NCBI GenBank assembly: GCA_964580465.1
Contig: CAZOKJ010000010.1
Coordinates: 1 to 64,000, forward strand
DNA from: Taishania sp964580465
GTDB taxonomy: Bacteria > Bacteroidota > Bacteroidia > Flavobacteriales_D > Crocinitomicaceae
Direction: 5' to 3'
Length of the DNA: 64,000 bases
Notes under the pieces: generated by a model
The model's input: only the letters and a program-made list of their open reading frames with translations
What the model was told of the DNA's origin: nothing
The model's database searches: none
In this document: positions 32,301 to 41,337 of the stretch, one piece after another
Layout of the letters: the number at the start of each line of letters is the position of its first letter
How positions within the stretch are numbered: the first letter of the stretch is position 1
Translations under genes and position numbers: made by a program

Positions 32301-32840
32301 ATGATAAAAATTTGGAAAGGTAAATCGTCTGACTTGTTGTTAGTACTTCTATATTTTGTGTTGTACACTATTGGTATTCATATTATTGCAGCTATTCGAC
32401 ATTCAATAAAATATGATGAAAGTATAGTTGAATCCATTAAAAATCCAGTGAATTTCTTATTTACATTCGGTCTTTTATTTTTCTTTATGTCTCCAGTTTG
32501 GGTGTATTTTCGAAAAGTGCCCAAAATGCTTAAAATAGATTTGCAAAATAAGATGTTGGTAATACATAAGAAAAGAAAAATTCTTCAATACAATATGGAT
32601 AAAATTCGATTCTATAAGAGAGTTACAAGTCTTTTTTATATTTTAGAAATTCATGCGACTTTTGAATCATCCAGAAATGAGCAATTTGAAAGATTAGCAA
32701 CTTCTATAATTGTACCAAATTGGGGATTGTCATGGAATAAAACGAAAATGGAGGAAATAGTTACTGAATTTAAGGACATGAATATTGAAGAAATCAAAAA
32801 CAGGCCACAGCTACCAATTTATGAATATTTTTATAATTAA
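32301..32840 (+). CDS. Small two-TM protein of unknown function
   Basis: A 179-residue membrane protein with two hydrophobic segments (about residues 11-30 and 49-69) and a cytosolic C-terminal domain of about 110 residues. That domain (KIDLQNKMLVIHKKRKILQYNMDKIRFYKRV) has the alternating pattern of bacterial PH-like domains. No family is recognised with confidence. It ends six bases before the methyltransferase gene, so the two may be co-transcribed. It lies at the edge of the decay zone but is intact. Confidence 0.7.
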   Translation: MIKIWKGKSSDLLLVLLYFVLYTIGIHIIAAIRHSIKYDESIVESIKNPVNFLFTFGLLFFFMSPVWVYFRKVPKMLKIDLQNKMLVIHKKRKILQYNMDKIRFYKRVTSLFYILEIHATFESSRNEQFERLATSIIVPNWGLSWNKTKMEEIVTEFKDMNIEEIKNRPQLPIYEYFYN

Positions 32841-32846
32841 TACACA

Positions 32847-33470
32847 ATGGATATAAATAGTCAATTTTTGAATCATACAAAGGATGTGAATGCTGATTTT
32901 TGGGAAAATAAATGGAAAAAAAATCAAACAGGTTGGGATATTGGTTATGCTTCTCCTGCACTTGTTTCTTATTTTGAACAAAAAGCTGATTGGAATGCAC
33001 GTATTCTGATTCCTGGCTGTGGAAATGCGTATGAAGCCGAAGCATTGGCCTTATTGGGATATACCGATATCACGTTGGTGGATATTTCTAAAACGCTAAC
33101 CGATAAATTGAAAGAAAAATACAACAACACGCCGGCAATTAAGGTGGTAAATGCTGATTTTTTTCAACTTCAAGAACAATTTGATTACATCATTGAACAA
33201 ACATTTTTCTGTGCTTTAGACCCATCATTACGTGAAGATTATGTTGCTAAAATGGCTCGCCTTTTAAAACAAAACGGTCAATTAGTAGGACTTTTGTTTG
33301 ATCGTGATTTTGGCAATTCTTTTCCTCCTTTTGGTGGCGATTTGACGGAATATGAAACATTGTTTAAACCGCATTTTAACACGCGTAAATTTGAAAAATG
33401 TACCAATAGCATTCCTGCACGTGCTGGAACTGAACTTTTATTTACTGTTTGTAATTGTGTAAATGATTGA
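32847..33470 (+). CDS. TPMT-family SAM-dependent methyltransferase
   Basis: A class I methyltransferase of the thiopurine methyltransferase / halide-thiol methyltransferase group, 207 residues. It has the family opening FWENKWKKNQTGWDIGYASPAL, motif I RILIPGCGNAYEAEAL, acidic DITLVDIS at the end of beta 2, NADFFQL and EQTFFCALDPSLREDYV. The final strand motif is IPARAGTELLF. TPMT-type bacterial enzymes methylate sulfur, selenium, tellurium or halide; the substrate here is not determined. It is cytosolic, with no signal peptide. Confidence 0.9.
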   Translation: MDINSQFLNHTKDVNADFWENKWKKNQTGWDIGYASPALVSYFEQKADWNARILIPGCGNAYEAEALALLGYTDITLVDISKTLTDKLKEKYNNTPAIKVVNADFFQLQEQFDYIIEQTFFCALDPSLREDYVAKMARLLKQNGQLVGLLFDRDFGNSFPPFGGDLTEYETLFKPHFNTRKFEKCTNSIPARAGTELLFTVCNCVND

Positions 33471-33490
33471 TATTTAGTAGTTAAAAAATA

Positions 33491-34223
33491 AATTGTTAAA
33501 TTTCTAATCAAAGATATTCCAGATGGTGTTCCTGCAGGAATTGACTTTAATTCTGATGGCACATTTGAGTTTGATATTATGGATGGCTTTGGTACTGGAG
33601 ATTATTAAGATTACAATTCTTATGGTCCAGATAACAACGTTCATGCTATTGGTAGCTTTAACAATGTTAACGGTTCTGACTGGGATGTTCCTAACTGTGT
33701 AGATGCAGGCTTTATGGTTGATGCATCAGGAAACTGGGAAGGTTTAGGTGACTGAATGATTTCTGGAGTGTCTGATGACAATCCTACTATTACAATTGGT
33801 GCTGATGAGTACTTGGCTGTTCGTTTCAACATTGGTACAAACGTTCATTATGGTTGGATTCGTTTTTCAATGGTTGCTAATTACAATGTGACATATAAAG
33901 ATCACGCTTACCAAGCTACTCCAAACTTAGGAATTAAGGCAGGTGATAAAGGAAGTACAGCAGGTATTGCTAAAGTAGATGCTTCTTCTTTGTTTGAAGT
34001 GTATCCAAATCCAGCGAAAGATGTGGTAACTATTTCATCAAAAAATAATGCTGCTGCAACTTCAGTTCAATTAATCAATGCTTCTGGAGCTGTTGTGTTG
34101 TCACAACCAGTTTCTGGTACAGCAACTTCTTTAAACGTAGCAAACTTACCACAAGGAGTTTATTTTGCAGAGTTGTTCAATGCTTCTGCTAAATTAGCTG
34201 TTGTTAAAGTGATTGTGAAATAA
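33491..34223 (+). pseudogene. Decayed T9SS-secreted protein
   Basis: One continuous frame from about 33491 to the TAA at 34223 is interrupted by TAA (33606-33608) and TGA (33753-33755) and has no start or signal peptide. The readable protein includes DIPDGVPAGIDFNSDGTFEF, NNVHAIGSFNNVNGSDWDVP, GADEYLAVRFNIGTNVHYGW and, at the end, the type A sorting domain LFEVYPNPAKDVVTIS to KLAVVKVIVK. The last third (33756-34223) is open from an ATG but would lack a signal sequence. This is a 5'-truncated, stop-containing relic of a surface protein. Confidence 0.8.
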
Positions 34224-34245
34224 TTTTTCAAAATAAACGAATAAT

Positions 34246-34280
34246 AGAGAGGGTGTCCGACATTCGGACACCCTCTTTCT
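34246..34280 (+). terminator. Strong terminator
   Basis: GAGGGTGTCCGA and TCGGACACCCTC form a perfect 12-bp stem with a CAT loop, followed by TTTCTTTT. Confidence 0.85.
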
Positions 34281-34340
34281 TTTAGGTAGTATGAGGAGTA
34301 GGGTAGCCCTGCTTGTTGATGAAATAAGCAGGACTATGGA

Positions 34341-34589
34341 TTATCTTTTCTTTATAGATTGCGAATGTTCCTCTTTAGTTGAAACTTTTTGTTCTCTACT
34401 TTCAATTGTCTTTGTTCCAATCTTTGCATTTTTATGAGAAGACATTACTGTTTCAGTATTCTCATTTACAACGTTTTGTTGTGAATTATTCTCATTTTCC
34501 AAAATAGGTGTTTTAGAAGAAGACTGCACTTGACAATATGAAAAATGGGACAAGCAACAAATAAAAATGATGGTCAAACTTGCTTTCAT
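34341..34589 (-). CDS. Small secreted Ser/Glu/Lys-rich protein
   Basis: An 82-residue protein with a signal peptide (MKASLTIIFICCLSHFSYCQ). The mature part of about 60 residues is polar and low in hydrophobics (SSSKTPILENENNSQQNVVNE, then HSQSIKKR), so it is likely disordered. No homologue is recognised. It follows the collagen-like gene by six bases in the same direction and is probably co-transcribed. Confidence 0.6.
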   Translation of the reverse strand: MKASLTIIFICCLSHFSYCQVQSSSKTPILENENNSQQNVVNENTETVMSSHKNAKIGTKTIESREQKVSTKEEHSQSIKKR

Positions 34590-34595
34590 AATACA

Positions 34596-35480
34596 TTAAT
34601 TTAAAATCATTATTGTCATTTCACCTGGATTCGTGTCAATAGCACCATTACCACCAATATCAACACTTGATGTGCCATTTAATCGTGAAGTACGTAACTC
34701 AATCGTATGAGTTCCAGCTGGTAATGTAAACATGGTGTTAATCGTTCCAATAGCAAAGGAGTTGCTCAATGTTGGATTCACAATGTTAAAACGATTCCAT
34801 CCACCAGATGGTAAAAAGTTTCCATCCACATAAAGAACCATGTCCACAGTTGCATATTGCCCTGTAGAAGAAGAAGTTGTTCTACCTCCAATATTTGCCC
34901 ATACAACTATTGTTTTTGTACCTGTTAAGGTAAAAGTTTGCGACATCCCAGGCTGAACAGTATGTGTGTTGCTAGTAACATTTGTTCTACCTCCTGTACC
35001 AATAACATGGTATTTTTGAACAACACCGTCTGGGCCTTGTGGTCCTTGAGGTCCCGTTGCTCCCGCAGGTCCAGCAGCACCTGTTGCTCCAGTCGCTCCG
35101 GCAGGTCCTTGTGGTCCGGCAGGTCCTTGTGGTCCAGCAGCACCTGTCGCTCCAGTCGCTCCGGCAGGTCCTTGTGGCCCAGCAGGTCCTTGCGGTCCAG
35201 CAGGCCCTGCTGTACATAAGTTTTGCCAAGAAGTACTTGTTCCTTCGTAAAAGAAGAAGCATCCCACATTAGTGTCGAAAACTAACAAACCATTAGTGGG
35301 TGATGAGATAGCAGTTCTTTGTGCGGTTGTCATGCGGGGTACCAATAGGCCTTGCGTTGTCGATTGAATATCAAGAGCTGCGTCAGGACTTGGTGTCGTT
35401 GTCCCAATCCCTACGTTGTTTTGAGAAAATCCTGAAAAGGAAATTGCTCCAATTAATAATGTTCCGAGTAATAGTTTCAT
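34596..35480 (-). CDS. Secreted collagen-like (G-X-Y) repeat protein
   Basis: A 294-residue exported protein. After the signal peptide (ending SGFSQ) comes a block common in Bacteroidota surface proteins: NVGIGTTTPSPDAALDIQST, TQGLLVPRMTTAQRTAI and TNGLLVFDT. Then come 20 uninterrupted G-X-Y triplets (about residues 92-151; GPA, GPQ, GAT, GAA), and a C-terminal globular beta-rich domain (YHVIGTGGRTNVTSNTHTVQ to TIMILN) resembling a TNF/C1q-like or fibre head. Two identical 21-residue blocks occur within the triplets. It probably forms a trimeric stalk with a C-terminal knob. No T9SS domain. ATG 35480 gives the better signal peptide than 35489. Confidence 0.85.
   Translation of the reverse strand: MKLLLGTLLIGAISFSGFSQNNVGIGTTTPSPDAALDIQSTTQGLLVPRMTTAQRTAISSPTNGLLVFDTNVGCFFFYEGTSTSWQNLCTAGPAGPQGPAGPQGPAGATGATGAAGPQGPAGPQGPAGATGATGAAGPAGATGPQGPQGPDGVVQKYHVIGTGGRTNVTSNTHTVQPGMSQTFTLTGTKTIVVWANIGGRTTSSSTGQYATVDMVLYVDGNFLPSGGWNRFNIVNPTLSNSFAIGTINTMFTLPAGTHTIELRTSRLNGTSSVDIGGNGAIDTNPGEMTIMILN
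35028..35207 (-). repeat. Collagen-like triplet repeat region
   Basis: Sixty codons encode 20 G-X-Y triplets. Within them a 21-codon block (GPQGPAGPQGPA then GATGATGAA) occurs twice in tandem, showing recent repeat expansion. Confidence 0.9.
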
Positions 35481-35506
35481 TTTGTACATGGTTTTTTGCT
35501 TAAAAA

Positions 35507-36820
35507 TTATTTACCAACTAATGTAATGTGTCCTTGTTTGGCGATTGTATTATCACCTTGTTTTGCTTTTAAAGTGTAAAAATAGACACCTTCAGTACAC
35601 TTTTTTCCGTTGGATGTACCGTCCCATCCTTGGTTTGGATCATCCGTTTTAAAAACCACTTCTCCCCATCGATTTACAATGACTAAATCAAAGTCTTTTA
35701 GATTAGTAGAAGTAATAAAAAACACGTCGTTTACTCCATCTTCATTCGGTGTGAATACATTTGGAATACTAAATGGACTAGCTGTTTTCGTTAAGATGTA
35801 TGCATCTCCAGATGTAGGAAAATCCCAAGCTGATTTTGTCAAAATACTAAAATTTGATACTGCATCACTCGTTGAATAGTTGACATCTTTCCACTGCAAA
35901 TTACTTGGATACCAATGACCTATACCATCCCATTCTCCATCGTCTGTGGTAAGGTAATAGATGCTCAACGCTGCATTCGAAGTGCCTGAAACACGTTTCA
36001 CAGAATGATAAAATTTGTCATTTGAATTTTCAATTGATAAATCGTGTTGCGAAATAGCAAATCCATCATTGTCAGCTAAATAATTGTTAAACCTTACAGC
36101 ATAAGCGTTTGTTGTAGTAGCTTCTGGTGTTAAAACAACAGGTCTGTACCTTCTTGTCCCATTGCTTGAACCAACAGGAAACAAATAATCGCTCGATTGA
36201 TTCGTATTTCTTATTAGATAACCATTCGGCATGCTGCTTACAAAACCTTCATCGTCGAAGATAATCGAATTTGAAATAGCATTTGGTGCATCATTATTTA
36301 CATAAAATGTATTTACATCAGTATTTAATTCTCTGTTGTTTAAAATCAAGTGGCCATTTGTACTTGTTGAGGCGTTTACTCCAACCAATGTTTTTCTTTT
36401 GTTATTGTTTACACCGTTGCCGTTTAATGTAAGGTTATTAAAATTTGTAACTGTCCCGTTATTGGATGTAATGAATTGCTCTAAGTTGCCAAATAACACT
36501 ACTTCACTGTTTCCTGCATTAAATGTGGCGTTGTTTATCCAATCTTGTTCCACTGAATAGGTTCCATTCCCTTGAACAGTTGAATTTGTTGTGATTTCAA
36601 AATTTCCAGGTAAATTAAAGGTAGAATTTCTAGAGGTAGTGATAAAACCATTATTGGTAACGTTGGATGAATTTTCGATTGAAAATCCACCATTAATGTA
36701 AACAGTACCACCATTCACAAAAAGTGTACTTCCATTAGAAACCATCGTTTGGGTAAAACTAGTTTCAGCAGTAGATAGCAATAGCCCCAATAAAAAGGGA
36801 GTCATAAGTAGTTTATTCAT
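35507..36820 (-). CDS. Secreted protein with T9SS type B (gliding-associated) sorting domain
   Basis: A 437-residue exported protein. The signal peptide is about 24 residues (LSTAETSFTQ). The N-terminal two thirds is rich in Asn, Thr, Ser and Gly in short repeats (SNGSTLFVNGGTVYINGGF, SVEQDWINNATFNAGNSEVV) typical of a parallel beta-helix. The last 85 residues read FSIPNVFTPNEDGVNDVFFI, VIVNRWGEVVFKTDDPNQGW, EGVYFYTLKAKQG, the CHU/type B sorting domain (TIGR04131-like). It is therefore probably secreted by the T9SS and attached or released. It lies upstream of the collagen-like gene with a 26-base gap, in one probable operon of surface proteins. Confidence 0.9.
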   Translation of the reverse strand: MNKLLMTPFLLGLLLSTAETSFTQTMVSNGSTLFVNGGTVYINGGFSIENSSNVTNNGFITTSRNSTFNLPGNFEITTNSTVQGNGTYSVEQDWINNATFNAGNSEVVLFGNLEQFITSNNGTVTNFNNLTLNGNGVNNNKRKTLVGVNASTSTNGHLILNNRELNTDVNTFYVNNDAPNAISNSIIFDDEGFVSSMPNGYLIRNTNQSSDYLFPVGSSNGTRRYRPVVLTPEATTTNAYAVRFNNYLADNDGFAISQHDLSIENSNDKFYHSVKRVSGTSNAALSIYYLTTDDGEWDGIGHWYPSNLQWKDVNYSTSDAVSNFSILTKSAWDFPTSGDAYILTKTASPFSIPNVFTPNEDGVNDVFFITSTNLKDFDLVIVNRWGEVVFKTDDPNQGWDGTSNGKKCTEGVYFYTLKAKQGDNTIAKQGHITLVGK

Positions 36821-36948
36821 GAGTAAAGAATTATTTCTTTGTAGTAAGACGAAATTAATAAATAATTCGTTGCATGAATTTTAAAATTTAATTTTTTTTT
36901 GACGAAACATCATTTTTTTATATAAGCACTGCAAATACGGCACTTGTT

Positions 36949-37746
36949 TTATTTCAATGTTTTAAAATAAATCCAATCTTGCCATTTTTCTGGTAGCCAT
37001 GATAAAAGAATAAATAATTTGTTTCGATTGATGTTGTATGCAATTTTAGGGTGTTTGGTCGTTGCTGCTTCAAAAATTAATTGAGCTAATAATTCAGGTT
37101 CTTTGGCATTGCCCGTTCCACGTTCTGCCATTGAGTTTCCTTTTTCAATTTGTTGTTTAAAATACTGACTATTTGTTGCTATTTCTTCTAACCGTTTAAG
37201 GGCATTTCCTTGCATTTGTGTTTTAAAAGCACCAGGTCGAATTTTTATCACAGGAATGTCTAAAAAGCGCAATTCTCTACGCATGGCATCAGTGTAACAT
37301 TCAATGGCGTGCTTTGAAGTATAATAAAAACCACTGAATGGAGGAGGACTCAACACGCCTGATTCGCTGGAGATATTGATAACTCGACTTCCTTTTTGAA
37401 ACAAAGGAAAGCAATAATAATTGATTCGATAAGTTCCTACAACATTGATGTTTAAAATACGTTGCATACTTTCAGGTTCAACTTCAACTGTTGATCCTAA
37501 TTGCAAAATTCCTGCAAAATTGACAATGATATCCAAGTTTGAACAATGCTTTTTAACTTCGTTAATAGCGTTTTTTACGCTTTCATCCGTGCTAACATCA
37601 ACAAAAATGGGAACTATATTTTCCATTTGAGGAATTGATGTTGCTTGAAAGTCCAAAGCAAATACCCTCCAACCTTTGGAAGCGAAATGTGTTGCAGTTG
37701 TCAATCCTAATCCGCTTGCTGCTCCTGTAATTAATATGTTCTTCAT
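36949..37746 (-). CDS. Short-chain dehydrogenase/reductase
   Basis: A classical SDR, 265 residues, NAD(P)-dependent. The Rossmann glycine motif is NILITGAASGLGLTTA (residues 3-18). NFAGIL stands for the usual NNAG, and the active site shows VINISSESGVL with the catalytic Ser and YYTSKHAIE with Y-x-x-x-K. ATG 37746 is preferred over a longer form starting at a TTG at 37800, since the Rossmann motif normally begins within a few residues of the start. The substrate is unknown. Confidence 0.9.
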   Translation of the reverse strand: MKNILITGAASGLGLTTATHFASKGWRVFALDFQATSIPQMENIVPIFVDVSTDESVKNAINEVKKHCSNLDIIVNFAGILQLGSTVEVEPESMQRILNINVVGTYRINYYCFPLFQKGSRVINISSESGVLSPPPFSGFYYTSKHAIECYTDAMRRELRFLDIPVIKIRPGAFKTQMQGNALKRLEEIATNSQYFKQQIEKGNSMAERGTGNAKEPELLAQLIFEAATTKHPKIAYNINRNKLFILLSWLPEKWQDWIYFKTLK

Positions 37747-37893
37747 AGCACAAAAAAAAGGCGATGTCCAAAAAGTGACGAACTGCTGCGTTGTTATCAA
37801 ATATCAGCAAAAGTCATGTACACTAGTACACTCCTTTTTCTTCATTTTCAACGCCTTGCATTTCATTCATTTTTGAACATCTTAAAATAAAAA

Positions 37894-37920
37894 GAGAGTG
37901 TCTGAATTTTCAGACACCCC
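37894..37920. terminator. Hairpin between the SDR and the beta-barrel gene
   Basis: GTGTCTGA and TCAGACAC form an 8-bp stem around ATTTT, with an A-run on the left, so it serves as terminator for the beta-barrel gene on the minus strand. Confidence 0.65.
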
Positions 37921-37962
37921 CTAAAGTTACTAAAAAAGAATGACTCTTACAATTTTTTTTTA

Positions 37963-38496
37963 TTACATTTTATAAGCAACACCTACGTTTAATCCTACCA
38001 TGTTGTATAGATTGCCATTTTTATTGTTAGGAACAATTAAATTGTGTTTAACAGCAAATCCAACAGATAAATTATCGTTAATCGCATAGTCTAATCCTAT
38101 TTTAGGTACTAAACCAAAATAAGTACTCGTTGCTTTTGTTTTTCCAAAAGAAGAATTCACCACGCTTTGAAAGGTAAATGAACCTAAATTTAAACCAAGG
38201 TACGGGCGAAATGAGCCTAGTACAAATGAATAATCAAATCCAACAGTAGAACCATATAGGTTGTTGTGAACAGCTATGCCAGTGTTCGTTTGACCTTGAA
38301 ATAAAATGTCTTGTAAAAACTCAATTCGCATGTTTTCATTGAAGTTGTAGGTTAATCCGAAATAAAAACCAACTTTAGCTTTGTCGTTGTTTCCATTTAC
38401 AGGAAAACCAGCATCAAAACCACCTTTAACACCTACTTGAGAATAGGCAAACGTGCCTAATAATGAAACTAAAACTACTAATAAAATCTTTTTCAT
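37963..38496 (-). CDS. Outer-membrane beta-barrel protein
   Basis: A 177-residue porin-like protein with a signal peptide ending GTFAYSQ. The mature part alternates polar and aromatic residues in strands (GVKGGFDAGFPVNG, KVGFYFGLTYNFNENMRIEF, GFDYSFVLGSFRPYLGLNLGSF) and ends in an aromatic/hydrophobic residue (NVGVAYKM), as in 8-stranded barrels of the OmpW/OprF-N type. No binding function can be assigned. It has a very good promoter: TATCTTTG with TTGACA 21 bases upstream. Confidence 0.85.
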   Translation of the reverse strand: MKKILLVVLVSLLGTFAYSQVGVKGGFDAGFPVNGNNDKAKVGFYFGLTYNFNENMRIEFLQDILFQGQTNTGIAVHNNLYGSTVGFDYSFVLGSFRPYLGLNLGSFTFQSVVNSSFGKTKATSTYFGLVPKIGLDYAINDNLSVGFAVKHNLIVPNNKNGNLYNMVGLNVGVAYKM

Positions 38497-38513
38497 ATTG
38501 TCTTTTTTTTTTG

Positions 38514-38521
38514 CAAAGATA
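38514..38521 (-). promoter_or_regulatory. Promoter of the beta-barrel gene
   Basis: The minus strand has TATCTTTG as -7 box and TTGACA with a 21-base spacer before it, one of the best matches to the Bacteroidota consensus in the window. Confidence 0.7.
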
Positions 38522-38560
38522 AGCTTTTTTGTGTGAAAATGTCAATAATTTGTTAAATAA

Positions 38561-38590
38561 AAAAGCCTCAATTCACAAATTGAGGCTTTT
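38561..38590 (-). terminator. Terminator of the M43 metalloprotease gene
   Basis: AAAAGCCTCAATT and AATTGAGGCTTTT form a perfect 13-bp stem around CACA. Confidence 0.87.
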
Positions 38591-38606
38591 ATAGAGGATC
38601 TTTAAA

Positions 38607-41183
38607 TTAATGTACAACTAACTTAGTCATTTTAATTTCATTTCCTTGTTGCGTGTGTAAATGATAACTTCCAGTAGCTAAATTACTTAAATCGATGGTT
38701 AAATCAGTAGCGTTAATATTGTTGATTGCTTGAACGATACGCCCAACATTATCTGTAATAAGCACCGAAGTAATTGCTATGGAACTTGAAATATGCACGT
38801 TTTCTCTAGTTGGGTTAGGGAAAACAGAAAGGAAGTTTCCTTCTTCATTTTCCAATCCTAAGCATTGGTCAACCAAAATTTGTTTAGAAGCTGTGTTTGA
38901 ACAACCTTGCGGATTGGTGTATGTGTATGTAATTGTTTTTGAACCTACGCCAGCTGTTGCAGGATTAAATTGATTGCCTGAAACTCCAGGTCCACTATAA
39001 GAACCTCCAGCTGGAGAACCTTGATTCAATGTAATTGCACCATGGTTAATACAAACAGTTGGTAAATTTGCCAATGAAACACTAGGCTTAGCGTTGATTA
39101 CAACATTTTGATTGCTGCTAGAAGCTCCATTGTTAATGCTTAACGAAATTGTCTTTGTACCTGAAGTTGAATATGTAACTGTGTGAGGTCCTGCTCCTGT
39201 GGCAGTAGCAGGTGTTGCACCAGCTCCAAAGTTCCAACTCCATGAAGTAGCACCTGTAGATGCATCTGTAAACGTAATGGATTGTCCTTCACACTTAGAG
39301 GTTGCCGAAGGTGTAAAGTTAGCATTGGCAGCGCCTCCAGTTGCTCCTGTTACGTTGACATTGTCTAAGTAAATGAAATTTCCCCAATCTGATGTATTTC
39401 TAAACTTAATTTTAACTTGATTATTTCCAACATAAGGTGTTAAATCAATGGTTTCGTTTCTCCAAGTTGTTGGAGCGGTGTAAGCTGTTTGATTAGCTGT
39501 TTCTGTTTGTAAAGCAGTGCCAGCTTTAGAATAAACCACTGTGTAGGAAGCTCCACATCCTGCTGCTACCAATACTTCTAATTTGTCAGCGTAGGAAGAA
39601 CTATATGGTTTGTATGCAACGTCAAATGTTAACGTAGCACTTGTAACACCAGTTAAATTTATTGCTGGTGAGTTTAAGTCATCAACATCTCCAGAAGTAT
39701 CATTGGTGTAATTGTCTATAACCGCAGATCCTGCACCAGAAGGAGCTTTTCCTGCGTTATTTCTTTTCCATGTAACGCTCGCATTTCCACCATTATCAAG
39801 TGTCCAGTTAGTAGGAGGGAAGCTTGTACTTGAAAAACCTTCTGTGAAAGGTAATGATTGTCCTGTTGAGCTTGAAGCTACCGTAATGTATGAGTTTTGT
39901 GTAATGGTCGTGTTGTTTCCTGAAATAGTGATAACACAACTAACATTATAAGTACCAGGTGTATTGTACGTTACAGTTGGATTTGCTTGTGATGATGTTG
40001 CGGGAGAACCACCAGGGAATGACCACGCATAAGATGTAATTGTACCACTAACGTTCACAACAGAGAAGTTGGTTGATGTTCCTGCACAAATAGCTGTTTG
40101 AGTTGCCTGAATGCCTGCTGAACAAGCACTAGAACCACCAGGGATAACCCCCGTGTTTTGTAAGTTCGTTTGTGTCCAAATGTTGCTTCTACCAGCAATA
40201 GAGCTTGTGATTGCTGAACGCATACGGCTTACTTGACCGTTTGTAAACATTTTTGAACAATAAGAATAATCCATGTAGTTTTCAACGTTGTCTAGGCTTG
40301 CGTCGCAAGATGTTTTAGTTAACGTACAAACCCCATTAGAACCATTGGTTTTTGGAGTATCTGCTACGAAATCATCACCACAAGTGCCAATGTTTCCATT
40401 TCCCCAAATGTGAGATAAATTTAACCAGTGTCCAACTTCATGTGTTAATGCTCTACTTGTATAAACGCTTGATGTTCCTATAGAACCTGTGTAGTTATGC
40501 AACATGAAAATTCCATTATAATACATGTTTTCTGCAGTAGCTGCACTATTTCCATTTGGTAGGAAAGTATAACCAGCAGCACCAGATACTAGATTTTTAC
40601 AAACAAAGATGTTTAAGTATTTATTATGAGGCCAAACACCTTGATAGACATTATTACCTGCTATCACAGCGTTTACTTGAGCAAGTCCGCCATCTTCCGT
40701 TCCGTTGTTCGTTTGAGTAGATTGTGTTCGAGTAATCCCATTAAAACACGTACCATTTGGTGCCACTTTAGCAAAAGCAAATTCAATTTCAACATCTCCG
40801 GCTAAAGGTAAGAACTGAGCTACTACGTTGTTAACGTCAGTGTTTTGTTTTCTAAAGTCACGATTCAAAATATTCAATGCGTTTTGAATTTGAGCATCTG
40901 AAATGTTTTCAGAACCGTTGTTGTGTAGAATGTGGAAAACAACTGGAATGGTATAAACCGTTCCTGCTTTTTCAACAGCCGAATGCGCCTCATGATTCAT
41001 TGTTAAACGAGCCTGCTCATATTCAGCGTATCGTTGAGGATCATTTTGCTGCATGTACGATGTTACTTCATGCTGTGCACATGGCTTAGTTGCTGGTAAT
41101 GCAACTGAAAAAGATTTGGTGGCTTGCCCAAAAGTCACTAATTGAGCCCCAAACAAAGCTAATAGTAAAGTTATTTTCTTCAT
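38607..41183 (-). CDS. Secreted M43-family zinc metalloprotease with PKD and T9SS type A domains
   Basis: An 858-residue secreted protease of the pappalysin-like M43 family. Signal peptide 1-20; prodomain; catalytic domain with the extended zinc motif HEVGHWLNLSH (about residues 248-258) followed by IWG and a conserved Cys-containing loop, and MDYSYCSKMFTNGQVSRM as the Met-turn region. Then a PKD-like domain (about 355-430), a jelly-roll/CUB-like domain (LPFTEGFSS to YLDNVNV, about 440-610), a second PKD (WSWNFGAGATPATATG), a further beta-sandwich, and the type A sorting domain (FLSVFPNPTRENVHIS to MTKLVVH). It is likely a T9SS-exported nutritional or processing protease. Confidence 0.95.
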   Translation of the reverse strand: MKKITLLLALFGAQLVTFGQATKSFSVALPATKPCAQHEVTSYMQQNDPQRYAEYEQARLTMNHEAHSAVEKAGTVYTIPVVFHILHNNGSENISDAQIQNALNILNRDFRKQNTDVNNVVAQFLPLAGDVEIEFAFAKVAPNGTCFNGITRTQSTQTNNGTEDGGLAQVNAVIAGNNVYQGVWPHNKYLNIFVCKNLVSGAAGYTFLPNGNSAATAENMYYNGIFMLHNYTGSIGTSSVYTSRALTHEVGHWLNLSHIWGNGNIGTCGDDFVADTPKTNGSNGVCTLTKTSCDASLDNVENYMDYSYCSKMFTNGQVSRMRSAITSSIAGRSNIWTQTNLQNTGVIPGGSSACSAGIQATQTAICAGTSTNFSVVNVSGTITSYAWSFPGGSPATSSQANPTVTYNTPGTYNVSCVITISGNNTTITQNSYITVASSSTGQSLPFTEGFSSTSFPPTNWTLDNGGNASVTWKRNNAGKAPSGAGSAVIDNYTNDTSGDVDDLNSPAINLTGVTSATLTFDVAYKPYSSSYADKLEVLVAAGCGASYTVVYSKAGTALQTETANQTAYTAPTTWRNETIDLTPYVGNNQVKIKFRNTSDWGNFIYLDNVNVTGATGGAANANFTPSATSKCEGQSITFTDASTGATSWSWNFGAGATPATATGAGPHTVTYSTSGTKTISLSINNGASSSNQNVVINAKPSVSLANLPTVCINHGAITLNQGSPAGGSYSGPGVSGNQFNPATAGVGSKTITYTYTNPQGCSNTASKQILVDQCLGLENEEGNFLSVFPNPTRENVHISSSIAITSVLITDNVGRIVQAINNINATDLTIDLSNLATGSYHLHTQQGNEIKMTKLVVH

Positions 41184-41337
41184 AAGTTTTTATTAAGGAT
41201 TAAAGAGTTGGGTGTAAAATTATGAAATAAATAGAATATATTCAAAAAAAAATGTGTTTAAAATCAAAAATAATGTAAATTTGTTTTAACAAAAATTAAC
41301 GGCATGATTTTTGTAAGCTTTTACTAAAAAACAAATT

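Noticed and set aside
33606..33755. Stop-codon recoding (TAA or TGA read as amino acid)
   Set aside because: Both codons end other intact genes in the window (nadC ends in TGA, pyrG in TAA), and the fragment also lacks its 5' end, so decay is the simpler reading.
34938..35272. Arg/Ser/Leu-rich ORFs opposite the collagen-like repeat
   Set aside because: All frames are open only because of the repetitive G-X-Y coding; none has plausible protein composition.
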